Source: Apostichopus japonicus (Eukaryota > Echinodermata > Holothuroidea > Aspidochirotida > Stichopodidae). Taken from it: a DNA stretch of 64,000 nucleotides. How positions within the stretch are numbered: the first letter of the stretch is position 1; each line of letters begins with the position of its first letter. The notes below the pieces were generated by a model. It did no database searches, was not told where the DNA came from, and saw only the letters and a list, made by a program, of their open reading frames with translations. This document shows, piece by piece, positions 1 to 11,300 of the stretch. Made by a program: the position numbers and the translations under genes. The stretch spans positions 18,947,321 to 19,011,320 of the forward strand of contig NC_092578.1 of NCBI RefSeq assembly GCF_037975245.1. Direction: 5' to 3'.

Positions 1-1399
1 GAAATATCTTTGACCGTCATCTTGCCTTCAGCTTTTGTCTCCCGAAAGTCCCAAATTGTTATTTCTTTCCTCTTAGTTCTCGGTTCATCTCAAGACGTTT
101 TCAACAATTACTCTAACGAATTATACAAAATGGGTTAAATCTGGCTCGGCTAGAAAAGTTGATACTGTACGTACGTATGTACAATCTTGTAATTGGTACG
201 AAATCATTTCAGTGGATGAATTTGACGTGGCATACTTTCAGACTTACCCTTTAATTTGATGATTTACCTGGATCTAATACAAGCTGATGGCATCATAGTG
301 GTCAATCAACTGCTAAGATTGATTATCAAACTCATCAATGGGTGTGAAGGATTGTGGGTAAGCCAGACTTAACTAGCTTAGCTAGTAAATGCGCAATACA
401 TCGAAAGTTAATGCACACTCCCTAGAAATACAGTGACTGCACTTAGTTTTTTTTCATTTCGTGCTTCAGAGGTCTCCGCGCAGGTACTGTGTTATGATCC
501 GCGGATGGATGATGAATGGAACTACAGAGACTACCATGATGTATTAAAGAGGCATTGCTTGATTTACTAACTTCATTTTGCCTGGTTACGCATGAGTATA
601 TTAGGTGGCAGCTGCTGCTTTGTGAGGCCTGCCTTGTTAAGATTTTTCCCTCGTTTTTGCTGCGTTAAGAAATTCATCAATATTGTCATATGGCGAGTGG
701 CTCAGATGTGTACTTTACGAGATTGACTTCAGTACAGAGAGGCCAATAGCCTAGCCAGGGTGGGATGGGATGGGGAGGGAGGGGGGCTGCAGTATTGGGC
801 ATAATTTTGCATATTTTTTGTTCCAAAATGAGTCCACATGCTCCTATAATAGTGCACTTCATTTTCCAAAAGATCTTAAATTGTCAGACAGGTATCCCTT
901 GAAGAAGCATAAAAACTCCAATGGTGTTGTTAATCAAAAATAGCACACACAGTGTCCAGTTACCTGAAGGCGTTTGATATAAATGCGAGGTCTGTATACA
1001 GTTGATATATAGGTATATATCTGAGCCAATTGAAAGTGTTGTAGGTTGTTTACATAAAACTTGTAGGATATTTCAGGTCTTTTGAAAGGTTAACTGAGAT
1101 TTTTTTCGGTGGGGGAGGGGGGGGGGGAAAGGTATCATGAAATTGATGATTTTAGACAAACCTGACAATATAGTACGTATAGCATTTAATTTATACAACA
1201 CAAGCAAAGCTACCTTCACAGGGAATCAGACCTTTGTTAATCGTCAGACAAAGAAAGGAATCTAGGCTCCCTAGACAAGGGGATATATTATCAGCACTAT
1301 CTTGTATTATAGATGTCTGCTTTCTATTGGCAAGATCTGCTCCCACGTCACTTTGTAGCTGATGATTAAAACCTGTCGAGACTTGAGACCTAACAATTT

Positions 1400-1570
1400 A
1401 GTATATATCTATATAAATATCTATATAAATATATGTATATGTATTTGTATGTATTTGTATATGTATTTGTATATGTATATATATATGTATTTGTATATAT
1501 ATATGTATTATATATGTATATATATATATATATATATATACTAATATATACAAATACATATACATATATA
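1400..1570. repeat. AT/TGTA-rich microsatellite
   Basis: Interrupted TATA, TGTA and TATTTG units run for about 170 bases and are nearly self-complementary, giving spurious tyrosine/isoleucine-rich open frames on both strands. Confidence 0.9.
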
Positions 1571-1855
1571 CATATACAAATAAACACACACAACATAAAA
1601 GTCAGCACTTTGAAGATACACTACATAGTACATATATACTGTATAGACATCTGTACGTCCTGTACTTTATCCCTCCGGTCTTGATCCTCCTCATCAGCTT
1701 GTAACATGGTTCTCCCATGCCATACCAGATGCTTATATTGTTTCCTTGAAGTGATAAATTGCACTCCACAGAGCTGATGCCCAGTAAAACTTGATCTTTC
1801 TATTTCGCTGTTAATGAGTCCCTACTTTTGGATAAAACACTTACATAGGCCTCAC

Positions 1856-1942
1856 AGAGAGAAATAATAAAAGAAAAAAAGAAGAAGGAAAGAAAAGAGA
1901 GAGAGAGATAAAGAGGGGAGAAGAAAAGAAGAAAAAAAAAAA
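1856..1942 (+). repeat. Polypurine tract
   Basis: About 87 bases consist almost only of A and G on the plus strand (GAGA, AAGAAG and A-run units, rare T). Such strand-asymmetric purine runs can form triplex DNA; no function is shown here. Confidence 0.85.
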
Positions 1943-2419
1943 CCAATCGCTTAAAAACAGACAGTTATCGATTTCCGCGAATGTTGCTCGAGGCAGTCAA
2001 CCTCAAAATGAAAATGTCCCCAAAGTTTTTCTTCTGCAATTTGCTAAATTGGATGGAAAGTACAGTAGACAGTGAATTCTATAGCTGTTAAAGGAGGTAG
2101 TTTGATTTAAGAATTGAATAAATCCTAAGCTTCCCTTGGAAGGCTGCAGGATGTTCACTCATGAGTTGTTAATTGAAAAATAATGAGATGAGAGATTCCT
2201 CTTGCCCCGGAACTAAAACGACTGTATTTTCGTCGAACGAGTCACAAGGAGACGACTGAAACAGGGAAAATAAATAGAAAGTAGGAAATAACCATGATAC
2301 GTTGGCTAAGAACGTTTTTCTCTGTGGCGTGTAATAATTACGGCCTTGTTTCTGAATGATACTCTATGCCGTAAAGCTAGTAAATTGTTCTGGTGTTAAA
2401 AGTGATGTTGGTTGTGGTT

Positions 2420-3667
2420 GAAGAATATAGCATATTTAAAGCAAGGAACTAACCCTGGGAATAGGATTGGAGATTAGGCTAAAGGAGATGGATAGGGGTA
2501 GGCCAAGGGGAGGAGGGGTTTAGGGAGGGAGTAATGGGGATTTATAGGTAGTCAGTATAGGCCCCAAATTATAGCACGCTATAATTGCTAGAAGTTTTCG
2601 AAAAGTGCTTTCCTGGAGTTCTTTACTCTCCAAATTGTTCTCAGACATTGTTAAGGAATACACAAGATGACTGAATGTCCCAGTAAGGAAAACTTCCTTA
2701 ACGGTTGTAATATAAACAGTTTAAGAATTTTGACCATATTTGAAATATCTAGCATATTTTGGGCCAATACAGCATACCTTTAACTTACCTGTACAGTAGC
2801 TTTGAATAATATGTCCTTTGGAGGTATTTACAGCGTTCGTCACTTTTCCTGTTTCCTTTCCTTGCCCATCCGTTCTATACCTCTAGCTTATTGGTAACAT
2901 TCTTGCACTGCATCCCCTATGGCTCTCTCCGACGTCACCGCCCTCCTCCTTCCAAATCTACCATTTCCCAAGGTGGATAATATGTCTTGTGGAGGTTTAC
3001 CCGTAACATGGAGTTTGAGGGTTATGATCTCTGAAGCAGGACAGTAACTTCAGAGGTGACTTTGTCAGAATGGTGCAAAGATATTACAAAACCAACATGC
3101 ACGATGCCACACAGCTTTTCAAGTGTAATTTTTAAAATATTTTGGGCTGTAATATATGTTCCATGTTGCAAGGTAAAGCATGTGCCTTAGAACTAGGTCT
3201 TAAACTTGTGTGTGCAGTTTTACATTTGGCTTTTAAATCGTTTACAATATCCTCAATTAAAGATATAAACAGAAAGAGAAAAAGCCAAATTCCATAAGTC
3301 ATAAAGATATACTGTCATAACACTGTAACTATAGGCTTCCCACACAAGATGACATACAGTTTAATCCTTATCGTTTTCCCTTCTTTCTTTCTTTTTTTTT
3401 TTTTCGAATGCTTTGGGCATGTAATCAGTCTACTTCTTCTCCTCTACTGTTCAGTTTCTTATTTTCTTCTTTGCCATTTTGGCAGAGGTTAAGGGTGTCA
3501 ATCTCACGTTTTGCTCTGACCTATTCTACGGTTATAAAGAAACAACTCTAATTTTATATTTTAACATTATTCTGTTTGGCAATGCATACGGCAATCAATC
3601 AACATGAGGTCCACCTTCATTTTATCTATGAACTCATTTTGGGTTCTTCACCAGAGAATGTTACTAG

Positions 3668-3743
<76 letters not shown>
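2420..3743. repeat. 1.3-kb tandem duplication, first unit
   Basis: This block runs from the AGGAACTAACCCTGGG region to an (AT)n tract and is repeated in the same order and orientation immediately downstream at 3744-5280. Shared landmarks include the GCACTGCATCCCCTATGG segment (2909 and 4221), a segment starting TTGCAAGGTAAAGC (about 3168 and 4481) and the CAATGCATACGGCAATC segment (about 3580 and 5156). By eye the copies differ by scattered substitutions and a few small indels. No coding content is evident. Confidence 0.9.
3667..3743. repeat. (AT)n microsatellite at duplication boundary
   Basis: A near-perfect AT dinucleotide run with a few TGTA/TTTA interruptions. It sits exactly at the junction between the two duplicated units, and a shorter (AT)n run (5244-5280) ends the second unit at the equivalent place. 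Confidence 0.95.
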
Positions 3744-3746
<3 letters not shown>

Positions 3747-5244
3747 GTGAAGAACGAAGCATACTTGAAGCAAGAAACTAACCCTGGGTATAGGACTGGG
3801 GGTTAGGCCTAAGGGGATGGATGGGGGTAGACCAAGGGAGGAGGGGTTTAGGAAGGGGGAAATGCGCACTTAAAGGTAGTCAGTAGCACGCTATAATTGC
3901 TAGAAGTTTTCGAAAAGTACTTTCCTGGAGGTCTTTACTCTCCAAATTGTTCTCAGACATTGTTAAGGAACACACAAGATGACTGAATGTCCCAGTGAGG
4001 AAAACTTCCTCAACGGTTGTAATGAAAACAGTTTAAGAATTTTGACCAAGGTGACCATATTTGAAATATCTAGCATATTTTGGGCCAATACAGCATACCT
4101 TTAACTTACCTGTAGCTTTGAATAATATGTCCTTTGGAGGTATTTACAGCGTTCGTCACTTTTCCTGTTTCCTTTCCTTGCCCATCCGTTCTATACCTCT
4201 AGCTTATTGGTAACATTCTTGCACTGCATCCCCTATGGCTCTCTCCGACGTCACCGCCCTCCTCCTTCCAAATCTACCATTTCCCAAGGTGGATAATATG
4301 TCTTGTGGAGGTTTACCCGTAACATTTAGTTTGAGGGTTATGATCTCTGAAGCAGGACAGTATCTTCAGAGGTGACTTTGTTAGAATGGTGCAAAGATAT
4401 TACAAAACCAACATGCACGATGCACACAGCTTTTCAAGTGTAATTTTTAAAATATTTTGGGCTGTAATATATGTTCCATGTTGCAAGGTAAAGCATGTGC
4501 CTTAGAACTAGGTCTTAAACTTGTGTGTGCAGTTTTACATTTAGCTTTTAAATCGTTTACACTATCCTCTATTAAAGATATAAACAAAATAAAATAAAAT
4601 TGCTAGCAAACTGCTTATCCACTAGAGAGCCTGTGTAAGAGAATGTGTAAAAGTAAGTTGGCCTGACGTTTCGATCCTAGCAGGATCTTCTTCAGAGGCT
4701 AAATGACAAGTAACATTAACAGAAGGGACAAAAACATGCACAGAATACAGACAGGTTGAGCATGGTGAACACAAAGAGATAGATGTAAGGGGATTAGTAC
4801 ACAAGGGAAGGAGAGAAGAAATTTATTTTTATAAAGATATAAACAGAAAGGGAAAAAGTAAAATTTCCATAAGTCATAAAGAAATACTGTCATAACATGG
4901 TAACTATAGGCTTCCTACTCAAGATGACATTTGGATAATCCTTATCATTTTCCCTTCTTTTATTCTCTTTTTTTTTTTTGGGGATGCCATCGGCGTGTAA
5001 TCAGTCTACTTCTTCTTCTCTTCTAGTCAGTTTCTTTCTATCTTCTTTGCCATTTTGGCAGAGGTTAAGGGTGTCAATCTCACGTTTTGCTATGACCTAT
5101 TCTACGGTTATAAAGAAACAAACTCTAATTTTACATTTTAACAATATTCTGTTTGGCAATGCATACGGCAATCAATCAACATGAGGTCCACCTACATTTT
5201 ATCTATGAACTCATTTTGGGTTCTTCACCAGAGGATCGTACTTG

Positions 5245-5280
<36 letters not shown>
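3744..5280. repeat. 1.3-kb tandem duplication, second unit
   Basis: Second copy of the block at 2420-3743, longer because it carries a 245-bp insertion at 4587-4831. Small differences from copy one include loss of a 16-base segment near 3885 and a short internal duplication near 4050. Confidence 0.9.
4587..4831. mobile_element. 245-bp insertion with 14-bp target-site duplication
   Basis: The sequence TAAAGATATAAACA occurs directly before (4573-4586) and after (4832-4845) this segment, whereas the paralogous first unit has it once, uninterrupted, near 3257-3270. This is a filled site next to its own empty site. The insert begins AAATAAAATAAAATT, ends AAATTTATTTTTA and contains a GATCCTAGCAGGATC palindrome near 4673-4687. 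There is no intact coding region. A short non-autonomous element is the likeliest reading; the TSD length favours target-primed or similar insertion, but I cannot assign a family. Confidence 0.85.
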
Positions 5281-5282
<2 letters not shown>

Positions 5283-6177
5283 AATATACATTGGAAGAAT
5301 AGACATATTAATTTTCTCTAATTATCTGAGTTGATGTTTTAAGGGATCTGTTTAATGCTTTCCAGCTGTTCTAGTCATGAGTTTTTACATACAAAAGTCA
5401 TAATCGACTATAAAATTAATATTTTACATCTTGAGTTGAGCTTTTCTTTCTTATATGCTTTTCTCTTTCATTCCGCACTTACCTGTCTCCCCTGGAAACA
5501 TGCACTCTCCCATCTACCCAACCAAGCTTTAAACTGCATTGTTCCAAGAATGCTACAAACTCATATATCTTCTTAAGATATCTCCCAATTGATAGCTATG
5601 AGTATAAGGACATTAGCTGCTAAGCACCAACTCGTACACGCACTAACGATGCTTAATTTTCAACATGTCTCTAGTAGTAACACATATATCCATTAAGATG
5701 ACCATAGGTAATAATTGCTAGAAATTTAAACGACAAGTATAGAGTATTGACTCCTTAGATGTCTCCTTTGAGGTACAGTATATGGAACATGCAGTGAAAC
5801 AAGTGTAACAACATATGTTTGTGTAATTACTTAGCCTCCTTGCTTACCTATCTCCACACGACCACAGCACTTTCATTCTACCATGTATAGAATGAACTGA
5901 TATTTCCTTTTAAAGACAGTCCATCTTCAATGACCCATCCATGATCGGTCAATGACTCTTCTTCTTTGCACGGTTGGAAATTATGATGTCATATTGCAAA
6001 CTAAAACCGGATTGGTTACACTTATATCAAAAAATTGCATATTATGATTTTATTTTTTCTATATTACCAGCAGACTGTAGAAACACCTTAATACTCTTTT
6101 AACAATGTTCCAAACAAATTTGCATCCAAACAATTTCTCTCAATGTCAGTCTTCAAAACATTTGTTTTTCGATACAG

Positions 6178-6202
6178 ATACATGCATGCACGCACGCACA
6201 TA

Positions 6203-6242
<40 letters not shown>

Positions 6243-6247
6243 CATAC
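6178..6247. repeat. (CACG)n tetranucleotide microsatellite
   Basis: About 15 units of CACG/GCAC with occasional CATA and CATG variants. Unusually CpG-dense for this AT-rich window. Confidence 0.95.
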
Positions 6248-6964
6248 ATACACCATAACTGAATAAGCCAGCAACGAGACAAGATTTCTAACCAGCCCGC
6301 TTTTTATTTTCGGGAATCTAGACTGACAAATAATAAATTCAAATTCTCTCCGACTACATTTGCATATATTAAGGTATTAAGAGTTATACCTGGTGTTTTG
6401 ATGCTGAAAACCCTGTGTAACAAAACGAGTTTGCCTTCTTGAAAATGTCCTTTTGAGGGGCCCCATTGAGTTGCTATAGCTTCGTTCTTTGTCTCATGCT
6501 GTGCATTTCTAGTGTGTTTGTATTTCTTATAAAACTACCTCTTAAATAAAGATGAAGAAGCTGAATAAAGAAAAAAAAGGGAGAAAATTTCTTGAATATT
6601 AGACAAAGGACAACCTTGATGGTAAGGTACTCAAAAGGCGGCAACAATGAATGACTATGACTGTAGCATGAAGGTGATATTAAAAAATGACATGAAAACA
6701 CAGTAGTTACTATGTTTAATGTGCAATGTTTGTCAAAACGTTAGTTTAGTCTGTAGTTGATGATTAACATAACTGTGTTCATGAGTGTTACTGTCTTTAT
6801 ATAGTTATAATTGTCATTGATAAGGTTGATAGCCATCTTTTGAGGTTAGTCAGTCCAAGCGGACAAATTTTCAAGATGAGGAATCGGAAATAATTTTCAG
6901 ATTGTTACATACATGTTGGGGCGTGGCGGGGGGGGGGGGGGAAGTATGTCTATTTTCTTTTTAC

Positions 6965-7085
6965 ATAATAATAATAATATAATAATAATAATACATAATA
7001 ATTATAAAATAATAATGATAATAATAATGATGATAATCAAAAATAATAATAATAATAAAAATAATAATATTAATATTAATAATAG
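6965..7085. repeat. (AAT)n trinucleotide repeat
   Basis: AAT/ATA triplets with GAT variants and interruptions over about 120 bases. It produces an asparagine/isoleucine-rich spurious open frame. Confidence 0.95.
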
Positions 7086-8079
7086 TCAGAATTTTTTATT
7101 TTTTATGTCCCTTATATTCTGATGTGAAATCACCTCTACTGTTGTACTTAGTTAATATTACAACAGTATGTTAATATTTTATTTCTTACACAGAAAGGAA
7201 ATGATCTATTCTTGAGATTTTAAATGATACTCAAGATATGGTGTTCAGCTGCTCTTTACTTTCGTTTACAGTATATTCAACTCCATTTGAATAACCTTTG
7301 ACATGTTGGTACAGTAGTTTTGTTGTAGAGTTAGTGTGTGAACAATTGTTGGAAGCAACAAGCTACAATTTTTATCAGAAAGCTTGGTGCAGGGGGGTGT
7401 GTGGTGTGACATTAGCTGTTTTGTATATTTAAACTTACAGTACCTATTTCCCCCCGAATAAAAATATTAGTTGTTTTGAAGGTTTCAAAAGTCCTTTCTT
7501 GTTGACCCTGATACTATACATTATTCCTTGCCTTTGAGGATGATAAACAACAATTAAATGTGTCATTTTGGATTAACCACATGTCTTTTAATAGCTTGTT
7601 GCAGTTTCAGCATATGTGACTATTGTCCAAATTTCTAGCATATTAATTAAGTGCAATAAAAGCTGTAAGTTTTGACAGTCTTCTTTATGTTGACTCAAAT
7701 AGTCAGATTACCATTAATTTTAAATTTAAATGTTAATGAGTTTTATTGTATCAAATTATGTCATTTGTGCATGATAATGGCTGTCATGGTGAACTGATAG
7801 GATCTAATTACACTTAAGTATGCGAAATTCAGTAATATTTATGATGAACATTTGAATGTTTTTCTCCATACATGTACTGATACGTGAAACCACCAGTGTA
7901 ACTCTATGCGCAGGGTTTACTTATGTCAATATACTGTAGTTGTAATTAATCAATTAATACATGGAGATTGTAAATGCTTGCTTGCATGTTGACCTTAAAA
8001 CGTTTAACTTTCTTTTCTTTTTTACAATTAATGAGTTTTAATCAATTTTGTCAAGTCGTACATTGTTTTATATCCTTCA

Positions 8080-8235
8080 ATCCTCCCTTAACTGTCTTCA
8101 AAGAATAACACATCCCAATCTACTCAGCTATTACAAATGGATAACATTCTTTCACTGCATCCCAATGACCCTCTCAGGGGTCACTGTATACCCCCTTCCT
8201 TCCCAAATGACCCTCATAGGGGTCACTACTACCCT
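8080..8235 (+). repeat. Dispersed repeat with GGGGTCA/TGACCC arms
   Basis: This copy contains ATTCTTTCACTGCATCCC followed by two TGACCCTC...GGGGTCA inverted pairs. Related text occurs at about 2845-2975 and 4165-4295 (duplicated units), 8720-8810 and 12320-12460, always in the same orientation with the order ACCTGT, CTACC, TTCTTGCACTGC, TGACC and CCTTCC. It is a short dispersed element of unknown family; the copy here ends just upstream of the first POU6 coding exon. Confidence 0.7.
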
Positions 8236-8346
8236 CTTAGATACATTTATATATACATTTTCATCTTTTCTCTTCTTGTTCTTTCTCCCTCTTTTTACTT
8301 CAGCAGACTTAAGTCTGTGATTTCTTTCCGTGCCTTGGTTCACGCA

Positions 8347-11300
8347 ATGGAAGTGAAGTCCATCTTAGCTCCTCAGACAGCTACTACTGTACAAGCAGTA
8401 TCTTCGGTTAATGCAAATCAAGCTCTTCTCGGTACACAGGTAAATCGAATTAATTACTACAATGAATATTCATGAAGGCTGTAAGGTACTATATGAATAT
8501 TGGCACACATGGTACGTTTCATAATATTTTATAACAGCATAAGGGCATCCGTGACTAGACCTGATAGGATAGAGGGTGCTGTTGGAAATGCTAAAAGTAG
8601 GTTAGACTAAAAGAGTACATGCGAAGAGTGGAGTCAGGTAAGCACTATCAATCGTATCCCCAAAATATTAGTTTTGTGAATATATGAAGGTTCAACATTT
8701 GTAATCCTACATGTACCTCATTCCTCCTCTCTTACAGTACCTGTTTTTCAAATATAAGCACTCCAATCTACCGATAGCTGATAATAATTCTTGCACTATG
8801 CGGCCCCCCCCTTTTGCTATTGATGCTAGATATGTGAAATTTGAAGTTTTTTTTAGAATATTAGTAAGTTCTTTGGAGTCTGAGTTTTCTCTTCAGATTT
8901 TATCAGGGCATATGCTGGAATGTAACCCATGAAAAAAGGATCGGCCAATATTTGCAACTTATACATCTGTTTAACATCGATATTTGTAACATAACATCAA
9001 TGGTTGTCGATGTGAGGTAACTATTATTGTCCCTTTCAGGCAAAGCTGAAAGTTTTTACGAAGCTAACTTCATAGTACGGCAAAGCCTGAGAACACGCAC
9101 ACTTGTGTACCCTCATCCATTAGGCCGGTAAAATTTGTTGTCTCTTGGCAACTAAATAACCATGTTACACTCAGCATTATCTGGCAAGTGATTTAAAGCC
9201 TGGTATTTATAGTATTACCTTTACTAGCTAATATAAGTACAGTATTACCCAGCCTAAGTGTAATAGCAGACTTGATATCGATGATACAAAGTAGCTTTTG
9301 TGTACTCCAATTGCGATTGTACTATGACATTTAAAGTAATAAATTAATCAAAATAAACTTGGTCAATATAGTGTAGCAAAGTACTATTAATGGTTAGGTA
9401 CACCCATAAAGAGGCTATAATGTGCTTATACGCTCTGGCTTGACCTAGTATGGAACACTTAAACAACAGAAATAAAGAGTAAAAGTGCAATGGCATTGCC
9501 ACACAATTGGAAGTTGGGGGGGTGCGGGGGGGGGAGAGCGACACAGCAAATCAAGAGCAACAATTGGGGGACATAGAATGGGGGATAATGTTAGCTAGTA
9601 CGAGTGTAAGTGCAGAGCCTGAAGCCATGTTGGCAGGGTGGAGTTCAGAGGGGCCTGTAATAGGGCCCCTGATAGGTGGGGGGGGGGGAGAGCGACACAG
9701 CAAATCAAGAGCAACAATTGGGGGACACAGAATGGGGGATAATGTTAGCTAGTACGAGTGTAAGTGCAGAGCCTGAAGCCATGTTGGCAGGGTGGAGTCC
9801 AGAGGGGCCTGTAATAGGGCCCCTGATAGGTGGGGGGGGGGGAGAGCGACACAGCAAATCAAGAGCAACAACTGGGGGACACAGAATGGGGGATAATGTT
9901 AGCTAGTACGAGTGTAAGTGCAGAGCCTGAAGCCATGTTGGCAGGGTGGAGTTCAGAGGGGCCTGTAATAGGGCCCCTGATAGGTGAGGGGGGGGGGGGA
10001 GAGCGACACAGCAAATCAAGAGCAACAATTGGGGACACAGAAGGGGGTAATGTAAGCTGGTACAAGTGTGAGTGCAGAGCCTGAAGCCATGTTGGCGTTG
10101 AATCCAGTGGGTCCTGCCATAGGGCTCCTGATGGGGGAGGGGGGGGCGAGAGAGTGACACAGCACATCAAGCGCAACACTTGGGGGACACAGAATGGGGA
10201 TAATGTAAGCTGGTACGAGTGTGAGTGCAGAGCCTGAAGCCATGTCGGCAGAGTCCAGAGGGGCCTGCCATAGGGCTCCTGATAGGGTGGGGTCTGATAT
10301 CGTACTTAGCAGATAGTGCTACTGCTACAGAAGTACAGAGACCAGACTGTTGAATTTTGCACTGCTCATAATTTTCATCACTGTGGCACCCTCATCAAAT
10401 TTAACTTTGTGATATACTGTACTTTGTTCTTTCGCACATGTTATATATGGGAATCTTCCATGTGTTTTGAGATTACCCAGTCTTGCTCCGCTGCTAAGGA
10501 AACACTACAGAAAATCAATGAAATTATATGATTTATAGCTCTGTATGTACAGTATCATCTCAAAATGTTTCAAACTTGATAATTTTGCAAGTCTTTTGGG
10601 GGTTGAGTTTAGTCATTGAATGTGACATTACCATATATGGTCGTTTTGTCGGTCATTGATCTTGTGGTGTACTTGGCTGATAATGGTGTACAAAACTGTA
10701 CAACTAACCTTACTGAAACCAAACTGTCAAAATTCTACCCTTAAATCATGTTGCCATGGCAATGGCACCTTCTTCAATCTGCATTTGAAGTAACAATTAG
10801 CTGAATAAAGTCCGATAATCAATCTAACGATTTAGTTATGTGGTTTATGCTTTGGTTTTCATTTTCAAGATCATTTTTTCCCAGGAATACATGTTATGCT
10901 ATAGATGCGATGGCATTTACCCAGCGTTTGCCTCTTAAAAGTAATGTGTTTATTGTTTTAACTGATTAGTGTGTATAACACTGCATGACAACTAGCAAGT
11001 GGGAGGTTTCATTTTGGTGATAAGAATGTTAGCTGTAACATTCTCTCTATTTTATCGATAATCTCGAAATTGATGCATTAAAATAGAAAGATGGCGATTT
11101 GAAGGAGGATTTCCATAGCTCAGTGATGGGATGTTTTCAAATTGGCCAGTTAATCTGAAACACAATTCAGCTAAGATGTGTGCTTTTAATCTTTTTGAAT
11201 CCAAATCATTAAAGCTTTTACTCTCACCATGTTAGATCCTCGGCACAACACTACAGAGGCCCCAGAGTGCCACAGATCAACTCCTACTGGCCATGCAGAG

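Larger units (their letters stand above)
1..2410. other. Non-coding stretch upstream of POU6
   Basis: I see no coding exon here. Open frames around 1362-1684 are translations of an AT microsatellite. The stretch is AT-rich single-copy-looking DNA with a G-rich patch near 765-786, a G run near 1114-1128, an AT microsatellite and a polypurine tract (listed separately). It may be intergenic, or hold untranslated 5' exons of the POU6 gene that cannot be recognised without transcript data. Confidence 0.5.
5281..8303. other. Non-coding stretch before first recognised POU6 exon
   Basis: No convincing exon is visible. It contains tetra- and trinucleotide repeats, a G run near 6928-6941 and, at its 3' end, a copy of a dispersed repeat. 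Splice-like tracts exist, but no conserved coding sequence. Confidence 0.5.

Noticed and set aside
1362-1684. Several Tyr/Ile-rich open frames on both strands
   Set aside because: They are translations of an AT microsatellite, which is open in several frames by composition.
9507-10243. Overlapping open frames with repeated GESDTANQEQQ-like peptides
   Set aside because: The 154-bp repeat shifts frame each unit, so similar short frames overlap; no splice context and lies inside the POU6 intron.
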